Assembly: GCA_029004695.1 (NCBI GenBank)
Contig: JAQVZB010000016.1
Location: forward strand, 1 to 18,795
Reading direction: 5' to 3'
From: Bacilli bacterium
Lineage (GTDB): Bacteria > Bacillota_I > Bacilli_A > RF39 > UBA660
DNA: 18,795 nucleotides
The notes under the pieces: generated by a model
What the model saw: only the letters and a program-made list of their open reading frames with translations
Databases searched by the model: none
What the model was told of the DNA's origin: nothing
Made by a program: the position numbers and the translations under genes
Part shown: positions 1 to 6,120 of the stretch, in pieces
Layout of the letters: every line of letters starts with the position of its first letter
Numbering within the stretch: the stretch's first letter is position 1

Positions 1-30
1 TAAAATATTTTTAAAAACTCTTTTTTTAAC

Positions 31-59
31 TTTACAAAGTTGAGTTTAAATACTATAAT
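31..59 (+). promoter_or_regulatory. sigma-A-like promoter of lon
   Basis: A TTTACA -35 box (31-36) and a perfect TATAAT -10 box (54-59) are separated by 17 nt, the ideal housekeeping spacing. Transcription should start near 66, giving a very short leader before the ribosome site at 73-79. The -35 box lies inside a 14-nt inverted repeat at 28-41 (AACTTT, AC, AAAGTT), and a further AAACTC/GAGTTT pair (15-20 and 42-47) flanks it. This could be a regulatory site. Confidence 0.75.
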
Positions 60-70
60 AAAATTCATAT

Positions 71-2380
71 TTGGAGGTGTTGATTATTAAAGAAGATATT
101 CCCGTTCTACTTTTGAAAAAACTATCATTACTTCCGCTTCAAGAAGTCCGGATTGAACTTAATAATGATTTAAGTAAAAAGATTATTGATTTAAGTATTA
201 AAAGATATAATAAAAAGATCTTAATTATCTTACCAGTTAATTCTTTGGAAGAATCTCCGTCAGTTAAAGATTTACCTGAAGTAGGGGTCTTAACTTATAT
301 TAAATCTAGTATAGAGCTTCCTAATGGTAATTATCGGGTTGTAATAAAGGGATTAAACCGGGTAAAAACTTTAAATTATACCAATTATAAAGATAATAAA
401 AGTATTTTAATCTCTACTATTAAGAAATTATATATTGATAAAGGGGAAACTAATGAAGAAGTAGCTTTAAAAAGAAAGTTAATTGAGCAAACTAAAAAAT
501 TTATTAAGTTAAATCCTGAATCTTCAAACAGTATTTTATCGAAAATTAATGAAAATGAATCTTTAGATAACTTAACTGATTTAGTAGTGCCTTTTATTAA
601 TTTACCTTTAAATAAAAAACTTAAATATATGAATGAATTTAGTGAAAGAGAAAGGGCTCGCAATTTAATTGCTGATTTAACAGTTGAATTAGAATTAATA
701 AAACTGAATAATAAGCTTGATCAAGATATTAGAATCGATTTTGAAAAAGAACAAAAAGAATATTTATTAAAAGCTAAAGTTGAAAAATTAAATCGCGAAT
801 TGGGAATTAATAGTACCAAAGAAAGTGAAATATTATTATATAATGAAAAAATAAAAGCTTTAAATATTAATGAATCAACTATTAAAAAATTAGATTATGA
901 ATTAAAAAAATATAGTTATACCCCAGAAAATAGTCCGGATGCATCAGTTATTAGAAATTATTTAGATACTGTATTAAGTTTACCTTTTAATCTTTCGACA
1001 AAAGAAGAACTTAATGGGGAAATAATTAATAAATCCTTAAATAAAACGCATTACGGGGTAAAACATATAAAAGAAAGAATTACTGAATATGCTGCTTTAA
1101 AATCAAAAAATCCTCAGTTAATGAGTCCGATAATTTGTTTAGTAGGAGCACCAGGAGTAGGTAAAACCACTTTAGCAATGAGCATCAGTAAAGCTTTAAA
1201 AAGAGAGTTCTTTAAAATTAGTGTTGGAGGCTTAAATGATTCAAGTGAATTAATTGGTCACCGCCGTACATATTTAGGGGCATCTCCTGGTAAAATAATA
1301 TCTGGTATAATAAAAACTAATGTTAATAATCCGGTTATTTTAATTGATGAAGTGGATAAAATGGTTAAAGATTATAAGGGTGATCCAGCTAGTGTTTTAC
1401 TTGATATTCTGGATGTTAATCAAAATAAATCTTTTATTGATAATTATATTGAAGAACCTTTTAATTTATCTAAAGTATTATTTATCTTAACTGCTAATGA
1501 TGAAAATATGATTCCAGCTCCCCTTAAAGATCGCTTAGAAATAATGCATATTGATAGTTATACCATTTATGATAAAAAAGATATTGCTCTTAATTATTTA
1601 ATTCCAAATCTTTGTTTAAAATATAATTACAAAAAGCTTAAAATAAAAGAGGAATTAATCTTATTTATTATTAATCATTATACTTTAGAAAGTGGTGTTA
1701 GAGAATTAGAACGAATTTTTGATAAATTAATTAGAAATATTATTATCAATAATATTTCTACTTCTAAAATAACATTAGATTATATAAAAAAAGTATTAGG
1801 TAATATTATCTATGATAATTTAATAATAAATAATGATATTAGTTCTATTAATATATTAGGGGTAAGCCCTTTAGGTGGTAAAATAATTAATGTTCAAAGT
1901 TTATTAATCCCTCATGAAGAAGGAATTACTATCACTGGTAATGTTGGAGATATTACTAAAGATAATATTTTCGTTGTCGTAAATTATTTAAAAGCTAATA
2001 ATTATCTTGATAATAAAAAATTAAATAATAATGCTCTTCATATTAATTTTAATCAAGATATAAATTTAAATGGAGCAAGTGGCTCATTAGGAGTAGCCGT
2101 TTCAATCTTAAGTTTGATTAATAATTTAAAAATTGAATCTAAAGTAGCATTTACTGGTAAATTAGATTTATTTGGTAATATCTTAAAAGTAAAATCAATT
2201 AAAGAAAAAATAATAACGGCTTTTAATAATAATATCAAAATAATTTATTTACCTAAATTAAATCTTGATGATATTAATAATGTTCCGGATTTTATCTTAA
2301 AAGATATGAAATTAATATTTATAAATAATTTTGATGAATTATATCAGGATTTGTTTATTAAAAATAAGACAAGTAAATAA
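71..2380 (+). CDS. lon: ATP-dependent Lon protease (LonA type)
   Basis: Cytosolic AAA+ serine protease that unfolds and degrades damaged and regulatory proteins. About 769 residues, close to the 774 of Bacillus subtilis LonA. The N-terminal substrate domain (about 10-200) is followed by a helical region, then the AAA+ domain with Walker A GAPGVGKTT (359-367), Walker B LIDEVDK with D426-E427, and GHRRTYLGASPG. The C-terminal S16 domain keeps the Ser-Lys dyad: S670 in NGASGS (family consensus DGPSAG) and K711 in IKEK. The residues around the dyad diverge, and the usual GG before LKEK is replaced by KS. The reading frame opens at TTG 71, but the ribosome site at 73-79 favours a start at 80-86, possibly a rare ATT, so the N-terminus is uncertain by about five residues. 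It is transcribed alone, between its promoter and a terminator that overlaps its stop codon. Confidence 0.95.
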   Translation: MEVLIIKEDIPVLLLKKLSLLPLQEVRIELNNDLSKKIIDLSIKRYNKKILIILPVNSLEESPSVKDLPEVGVLTYIKSSIELPNGNYRVVIKGLNRVKTLNYTNYKDNKSILISTIKKLYIDKGETNEEVALKRKLIEQTKKFIKLNPESSNSILSKINENESLDNLTDLVVPFINLPLNKKLKYMNEFSERERARNLIADLTVELELIKLNNKLDQDIRIDFEKEQKEYLLKAKVEKLNRELGINSTKESEILLYNEKIKALNINESTIKKLDYELKKYSYTPENSPDASVIRNYLDTVLSLPFNLSTKEELNGEIINKSLNKTHYGVKHIKERITEYAALKSKNPQLMSPIICLVGAPGVGKTTLAMSISKALKREFFKISVGGLNDSSELIGHRRTYLGASPGKIISGIIKTNVNNPVILIDEVDKMVKDYKGDPASVLLDILDVNQNKSFIDNYIEEPFNLSKVLFILTANDENMIPAPLKDRLEIMHIDSYTIYDKKDIALNYLIPNLCLKYNYKKLKIKEELILFIINHYTLESGVRELERIFDKLIRNIIINNISTSKITLDYIKKVLGNIIYDNLIINNDISSINILGVSPLGGKIINVQSLLIPHEEGITITGNVGDITKDNIFVVVNYLKANNYLDNKKLNNNALHINFNQDINLNGASGSLGVAVSILSLINNLKIESKVAFTGKLDLFGNILKVKSIKEKIITAFNNNIKIIYLPKLNLDDINNVPDFILKDMKLIFINNFDELYQDLFIKNKTSK
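73..79 (+). promoter_or_regulatory. Shine-Dalgarno site of lon that conflicts with the TTG starts
   Basis: GGAGGTG is the only good ribosome site near the lon 5' end. It overlaps the upstream TTG (71) and sits only 2 nt before the TTG at 80, too close for normal initiation. Spacing from GGAGG is 5 nt to ATT at 83 and 8 nt to ATT at 86, the usual Bacillus-like range. Confidence 0.6.
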
Positions 2381-2395
2381 AATTACTTGTTTTAG
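2369..2395 (+). terminator. rho-independent terminator of lon
   Basis: An 8-bp stem ACAAGTAA (2369-2376) pairs with TTACTTGT (2383-2390) across a 6-nt loop and is followed by TTTAGTTT. The stem begins inside the last codons of lon and its loop contains the stop codon. The stem is AT-rich, so termination may be partial. Confidence 0.65.
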
Positions 2396-2398
2396 TTT

Positions 2399-2427
2399 GT
2401 ATTAAAAATAATGCTTTATCATATAAT
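2399..2427 (+). promoter_or_regulatory. promoter of the spoVID-like gene, sigma-E-like or sigma-A
   Basis: CATATAAT (2420-2427) matches the -10 of Bacillus mother-cell sigma-E promoters (CATAnAnT) and contains a perfect sigma-A TATAAT (2422-2427). Upstream, GTATTAA (2399-2405) lies 14 nt before it and loosely resembles the sigma-E -35. No good sigma-A -35 is seen at 17 nt. B. subtilis spoVID is sigma-E controlled, so the match is meaningful but not proof. Confidence 0.5.
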
Positions 2428-2447
2428 TTCTTAGAAAGGGTGATTAT

Positions 2448-3299
2448 ATGAATGAAACATTTATTTTAGATAAAGAGTTAATGTTTAAAAGTAATATTTA
2501 TGAAATAACTAGTTTATCTATTGAACATAGCTATGATGTTGTAGGTTCTAATTGTGAAGGAGAATTTATTTTATCAGGTGAATATCGTTTACACGAAGTA
2601 AGTATTAATAAAGAAGATTTTAGTTTTAGAATACCTTTTAGTACTGAATTAAGAAGTAATGTTAATTTAGATAGTGTTGAAGTCGATATAAATGATTTTT
2701 CTTATGAATTAAATGAAGATGTTTTAGAAGTTCATATTGAATATTTAATTCGAGGAGAACAAAGTTTGATAGAGTTTGCAGATGAAGCTGATTTAGATGA
2801 ATTTTTAAAAAATAATGAAGCCGAAATAGTGGATTTATCAGAAGAGAAAAAAGAGATTGAATTAAATGCAGAATCAAGTTTAGAAAATGCTGAACGAGAT
2901 GAAGTAGATAAAGTGCTCGAATTAGATGAAGAATTAAAAGAAGATAATGATGATCGAAATGAAGAAGAAATATTAGTGCCAATAAATCAATTATATCAAG
3001 AACCGATAATAATTCCAGAAACTCCAATAACGCATGAAGAAAGACATCATAAAGATGAAGAAGAAGACGAAATTAAAGAAGAACCAAAAGTAACTGAAAC
3101 AGATAAAAACACGATAATTAATAGTATTAATTCCGAAGAGAGTTTTATAACTTATCATGTTCATACAGTAATTCCATCAGATACTTTGGAGAGTATATGT
3201 GCACTTTATAATACAAATTTAAACGATTTAAAAAAATATAATAATATAGATGAATTAATTTTAAATATGAAGTTAATAATTCCTGATGAAGAAAATTAA
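2448..3299 (+). CDS. spoVID: SpoVID-like spore coat assembly protein with LysM domain
   Basis: Probable counterpart of SpoVID, the mother-cell morphogenetic protein that makes the coat encase the forespore. The N-terminal domain (about 4-110) resembles the SpoVID N-terminus in pattern: a run of beta strands, a segment like RIPFSTEL, then VEVDINDFSYELN and a closing IRGE. A highly acidic, Glu/Asp-rich linker follows (about 111-230). Residues about 236-280 form a LysM module (YHVHTVIPSDTLESIC ... NMKLIIP), as at the SpoVID C-terminus. At 283 residues it is about half the length of B. subtilis SpoVID, the linker being shorter. The start has a good site (AAAGGGTG, 8 nt before ATG). The next gene resembles ysxE, the same neighbour as in B. 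subtilis, which strengthens the call. A general LysM wall-binding protein is the alternative, but there is no signal peptide. Confidence 0.75.
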   Translation: MNETFILDKELMFKSNIYEITSLSIEHSYDVVGSNCEGEFILSGEYRLHEVSINKEDFSFRIPFSTELRSNVNLDSVEVDINDFSYELNEDVLEVHIEYLIRGEQSLIEFADEADLDEFLKNNEAEIVDLSEEKKEIELNAESSLENAERDEVDKVLELDEELKEDNDDRNEEEILVPINQLYQEPIIIPETPITHEERHHKDEEEDEIKEEPKVTETDKNTIINSINSEESFITYHVHTVIPSDTLESICALYNTNLNDLKKYNNIDELILNMKLIIPDEEN

Positions 3300-4164
3300 T
3301 GAAATACTAAAACCAAATAAAATAACAATAACGGGAAAGAGTAAAATATTATATACTGAAACTGGTAAATGCGTTATAAAAGAAAAAAATAAAGATGTTA
3401 AATCTTTATATAATTATTTAAATTCAAGACAATTTAATAATTATCCAGAAATTATTGATGAATTTGATGATAAATATATCTATGAATATTTAGATAGCGT
3501 TAATATTCCTAATAATCAAAAATCGGCTGATATGGCTGATTTACTTGCTTTACTTCATAATAAAACGGCCTATTTTAAACCTATTACTGCTGATTATATA
3601 AAAAACATCTATGAAGAAATTCAAAATAATATTAGATATATAGAAGAATATTATGCGCTTTTTTTTGAAAAAATAGCTTCTGAGGTTGTAATGAGTCCTT
3701 CTAATTATTTATTAATAAGAAATAGTAATAAGTTATTAGCCGATTTTAAATATCTTAAAGAAGAATTAGATAATTGGTTAAAATTAATGACAGATAAAAC
3801 TAAAGAACGAGTTGTGTATTGTCATAATAATTTAACTATTGATCATTATATTAAAAATAAAAATGATTATTTAATATCTTGGGATAATTATAGTATAGAT
3901 ACTCCGGTTCTAGATTTAATTAATTTGTATACTAATGATTATAACAAATATGAATTTAGTAATTTTTTAGAAAATTATAATCAAAAATTTCCGTTAAGTA
4001 ATGAGGAATTAAAATTATTTTTTATTATGATATCTTTTCCCAAAGAAGTGAATTATTCTATTTATGAATTTGATAATACAAGAAAAGTTAATGAGTTGCT
4101 TACTTATTTATATAAAACCGAAAAGTTAATAAAACCATATTATGCGCCACAAAATATAAAATAA
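3286..4164 (+). CDS. ysxE: YsxE/CotS-like spore coat kinase-fold protein, probable pseudokinase
   Basis: 292-residue protein with the aminoglycoside-phosphotransferase-like fold of the CotS/YsxE coat proteins. Visible marks are a small N-lobe (KCVIKEKN, then EYLDSVNIP near the hinge), a helical middle, and a C-lobe with CHNNLTIDHY (179-188) followed by LISWDNYSIDTPVLDL (196-211). In active relatives these read HGDLxxxN and IDxD. Here the catalytic Asp is N182, the metal-binding Asn is H187, and the Asp of the ID pair is S198, so phosphotransfer is unlikely. It overlaps the spoVID-like gene by 14 nt with no strong ribosome site, indicating translational coupling. In Bacillus, YsxE is a coat protein encoded directly after SpoVID. 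Function here is inferred from family and order. Confidence 0.7.
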   Translation: MKKINEILKPNKITITGKSKILYTETGKCVIKEKNKDVKSLYNYLNSRQFNNYPEIIDEFDDKYIYEYLDSVNIPNNQKSADMADLLALLHNKTAYFKPITADYIKNIYEEIQNNIRYIEEYYALFFEKIASEVVMSPSNYLLIRNSNKLLADFKYLKEELDNWLKLMTDKTKERVVYCHNNLTIDHYIKNKNDYLISWDNYSIDTPVLDLINLYTNDYNKYEFSNFLENYNQKFPLSNEELKLFFIMISFPKEVNYSIYEFDNTRKVNELLTYLYKTEKLIKPYYAPQNIK

Positions 4165-4311
4165 TAGAGATACTTCAAATAAAAGGATAAATAAATTGAA
4201 TCTAAAAGGAAGAAGTAAAGTAATAATAATTTGATAAAATATTAAACCACAAAGAATAAAAATTGCTAATACTCCAAATAAACCTCTAAAAGGTCCTGGA
4301 CGAGGGCACAT
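4126..4311 (-). CDS. small hydrophobic membrane protein, unknown function
   Basis: 61-residue minus-strand protein beginning MCPRPGPFRG, followed by two hydrophobic segments (about 11-33 and 37-58) separated by a short polar turn (PFRFN). The start at 4311 is chosen because AGGTG (complement of 4318-4322) sits 6 nt upstream. An in-frame GTG and ATG further upstream overlap that site. It converges on the ysxE-like gene and its last 39 nt overlap that gene's 3' end. The frame fills most of what would otherwise be a long gap, has strong membrane character and a proper ribosome site, so it looks real. The family is not recognised. Its location hints at, but does not prove, a link to the sporulation pair. 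Confidence 0.65.
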   Translation of the reverse strand: MCPRPGPFRGLFGVLAIFILCGLIFYQIIITLLLPFRFNLFILLFEVSLLFYILWRIIWFY

Positions 4312-4361
4312 AGTCATCACCTATTATAATATATGTAAAAGAAATATTAAAGATAATAATC

Positions 4362-4395
4362 AAGATAATTAAAATAATAGATTATCTTTTTATTT
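4362..4395 (+). terminator. AT-rich terminator downstream of the spoVID-ysxE unit
   Basis: AAGATAAT (4362-4369) pairs with ATTATCTT (4381-4388) over an 11-nt loop, followed by TTTATTT. It is the first terminator-like structure after ysxE, so the + transcript would run antisense through the whole minus-strand small gene. The stem contains only one G-C pair per repeat unit, so strength is doubtful. Confidence 0.5.
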
Positions 4396-4401
4396 ATATG
4401 A

Positions 4402-4407
4402 TATAAT
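4402..4407 (+). promoter_or_regulatory. putative -10 box for the RNHCP gene
   Basis: TATAAT lies 22 nt before the ATG, with AAGGA (4419-4423) as ribosome site 6 nt from the start. No convincing -35 at 16-18 nt is visible in this AT-rich stretch. Confidence 0.35.
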
Positions 4408-4429
4408 TATTTTTATATAAGGAAAAATT

Positions 4430-4747
4430 ATGAATAAAATCAATACGGCTAAATTTATTATGAAAGATGAAGATTTTAGATGTGAAGTATGTAATAAAAA
4501 AGTAAAAGCTCTAAAATATACAGCAAGAGATCACTGTCCTTTCTGTTTATCTTCTAAACATGTAGATATTAACCCTGGAGATAGATTATGTAATTGTCAT
4601 GGGATTTTAATACCTATTTCAATAGAACCTGCTAAAAAGGGCAATTATAAAATAATATATAAATGTCAAAAATGTCATTTAATAAAAAGAAATATTATGG
4701 CTAGAGATGATAATATGGATTTAATAATCGAAATTATAAGTTATTAA
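4430..4747 (+). CDS. RNHCP-domain zinc-binding protein
   Basis: 105-residue cytosolic protein with the signature of the RNHCP family: a CEVC pair (about 19-22), ARDHCPFCLSSKHVD (family RNHCPxCLxSxHVD), PGDRLCNCHG, and a closing CQKCH followed by ARDDN. The paired cysteines and histidines suggest one or two bound metal ions, probably zinc. The biochemical role of the family is not established; a nucleic-acid or regulatory role is a guess. The gene is divergent from the small minus-strand gene and separated from the pilin-like genes by a weak terminator, so it is probably monocistronic. The only departure from the family motif is Asp for Asn in the RNHCP core. Confidence 0.85.
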   Translation: MNKINTAKFIMKDEDFRCEVCNKKVKALKYTARDHCPFCLSSKHVDINPGDRLCNCHGILIPISIEPAKKGNYKIIYKCQKCHLIKRNIMARDDNMDLIIEIISY

Positions 4748-4750
4748 ATT

Positions 4751-4779
4751 AAGGTTATTTATAAATATTCCTTTTTTTT
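4751..4779 (+). terminator. weak terminator after the RNHCP gene
   Basis: AAGG (4751-4754) pairs with CCTT (4770-4773) around an inner ATTTATAAAT palindrome, followed by a run of eight T ending at 4779. The stem is short and interrupted by an internal loop, but the T-run is long. Confidence 0.4.
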
Positions 4780-4794
4780 ATTGTCTTTTTATAT

Positions 4795-4800
4795 TATAAT
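4795..4800 (+). promoter_or_regulatory. putative -10 box for the pilin-like operon
   Basis: TATAAT lies 23 nt before the ATG of the first pilin-like gene; GGAGAG (4811-4816) is the ribosome site. The TTGTCT at 4781-4786 is too close to act as its -35, so the promoter is only half supported. Confidence 0.35.
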
Positions 4801-4823
4801 AATAATGATAGGAGAGTATCAAA

Positions 4824-6119
4824 ATGAAAAAAAATGGTTTTATTGCAACATCATTGTTATATTCTTTTTTCTTAGTTTTTTGTGCTCTTTTATTAGCATT
4901 AGTTGCATCTTATGCTCATAATAGATTATTATTAAATAATTTAGTTAATAATACAAAATTGGAACTATCGAATATAAATAATCGTAGTGCTTCTGATTTG
5001 AAAGTGGGAGATTATTTAAAAATGTCTCTTTTTTCTAATGAAAGATATATTAATCTTAAAGATAAATTATGGATAGTTTCAAGTGTTGATACTGATACAG
5101 TTAATTTAGTAAGTGCTACAGCATTATTTGCTACTAATAAATATGGTAATGTTACGACAATGCAAAATGAGCTTAATTTATTTTATAATTTATATACAAC
5201 TGGTGGAGAAGAAAATCATTCTTATGTAACTTATTTGACTAAAACCCAATTAGATAATTTTCATAATGTAACTAATGAAATTATTAAAAAGGCATTATTA
5301 GATAATGAAAATGAATATATTTATTATGATGATACTAAAGCTAGTCCTAGATTTTATTTGCGGAAAAACCCGGCCGGATTTCCTGAGTTTGAAAATGCTT
5401 TAGTTGCTCCTAGACAATATCCAATAAGATTATCTGTTAATATAAGTAAAAATGCTCCAATTTTAGGAGGCAAAGGTTTATATTTGGACCCTTATACTTT
5501 AGTATATTATATGCTTAATGATTCTTTGAAATTACACTATGATTATTTAAATATTTCTGGTAATAAAGGTTTAAAAACAAGTACTAATTTAATAACTGAT
5601 TTATCTGGAACTAATCCTTTTGGTCAATCTATTTCAAATTATGCTAATGATTTAAATACTGGAATAACATTAATAGCTAATAATACAATAAATACAAATT
5701 TAAATATTTATGATATTTTAAAAACTAATAAATATACGATTGAATTTAGAACGAATAGCTATTTTGCCTTATCAACGCCTTCAAAAATGGCTGGTTTTAT
5801 TATTCATATCTTAGATATAGCCGGTACACAATTATCATTAAATATTGCAGGCAATATAATACCTTATTTAAATGATTTTAAAACTTTTAATACTGTTTCG
5901 ATAACAAGAAATGAGGGCAATATTAATATATATATTAATGGTGAATTGGTTACACCTTCTTTTTCAAATATACCTATTGATTTATCTGATACACTTTTAT
6001 ATATTGGAAGTAGTACTAATGATGATAAAAGCTTTAAATCATTAAGAGTATATAATAAAGCATTAACAATAAATGAAATTCGTAACAATTATATTGTTGA
6101 TACTAAATGGAGTAAATAA
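4824..6119 (+). CDS. prepilin-like surface protein with C-terminal LamG-like domain
   Basis: 431-residue exported protein. The N-terminus MKKNGF followed by a hydrophobic stretch to about residue 32 looks like a type IV prepilin leader, with G5-F6 as the likely prepilin peptidase site. The Glu normally at +5 of the mature protein is absent (Ser10), as in some minor pilins. Residues about 55-228 form a domain ending GKGLYLDPYTLV, which resembles the C-terminal end of the next gene product. Residues about 238-425 look like a concanavalin/LamG-like jelly roll, with NINIYINGEL, LLYIGSS and the ending LRVYNKALTINEIRNNY typical of LamG families that bind sugars or proteins. GGAG lies 9 nt upstream. 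The next gene begins 1 nt after the stop. No pilus ATPase, platform protein or prepilin peptidase gene is in the window. Surface adhesion is inferred. A plain signal-anchor protein is the alternative. Confidence 0.7.
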   Translation: MKKNGFIATSLLYSFFLVFCALLLALVASYAHNRLLLNNLVNNTKLELSNINNRSASDLKVGDYLKMSLFSNERYINLKDKLWIVSSVDTDTVNLVSATALFATNKYGNVTTMQNELNLFYNLYTTGGEENHSYVTYLTKTQLDNFHNVTNEIIKKALLDNENEYIYYDDTKASPRFYLRKNPAGFPEFENALVAPRQYPIRLSVNISKNAPILGGKGLYLDPYTLVYYMLNDSLKLHYDYLNISGNKGLKTSTNLITDLSGTNPFGQSISNYANDLNTGITLIANNTINTNLNIYDILKTNKYTIEFRTNSYFALSTPSKMAGFIIHILDIAGTQLSLNIAGNIIPYLNDFKTFNTVSITRNEGNINIYINGELVTPSFSNIPIDLSDTLLYIGSSTNDDKSFKSLRVYNKALTINEIRNNYIVDTKWSK

Positions 6120-6120
6120 G

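Noticed and set aside
2662..3027. Leucine- and histidine-rich minus-strand open frame inside the spoVID-like gene
   Set aside because: It mirrors the acidic Glu/Asp-rich codons of the + strand gene, has no ribosome site and spans a well-supported coding region.
4323..4328. Minus-strand TATAAT as -10 of the small membrane-protein gene
   Set aside because: It directly abuts the ribosome site, so transcription would start inside or after it; the real promoter is unresolved.
6073..6120. Longer N-terminus of the second pilin-like protein
   Set aside because: It would overlap the previous gene and bury the prepilin leader; the start at 6121 has GGAG 8 nt upstream and a proper KGF leader.
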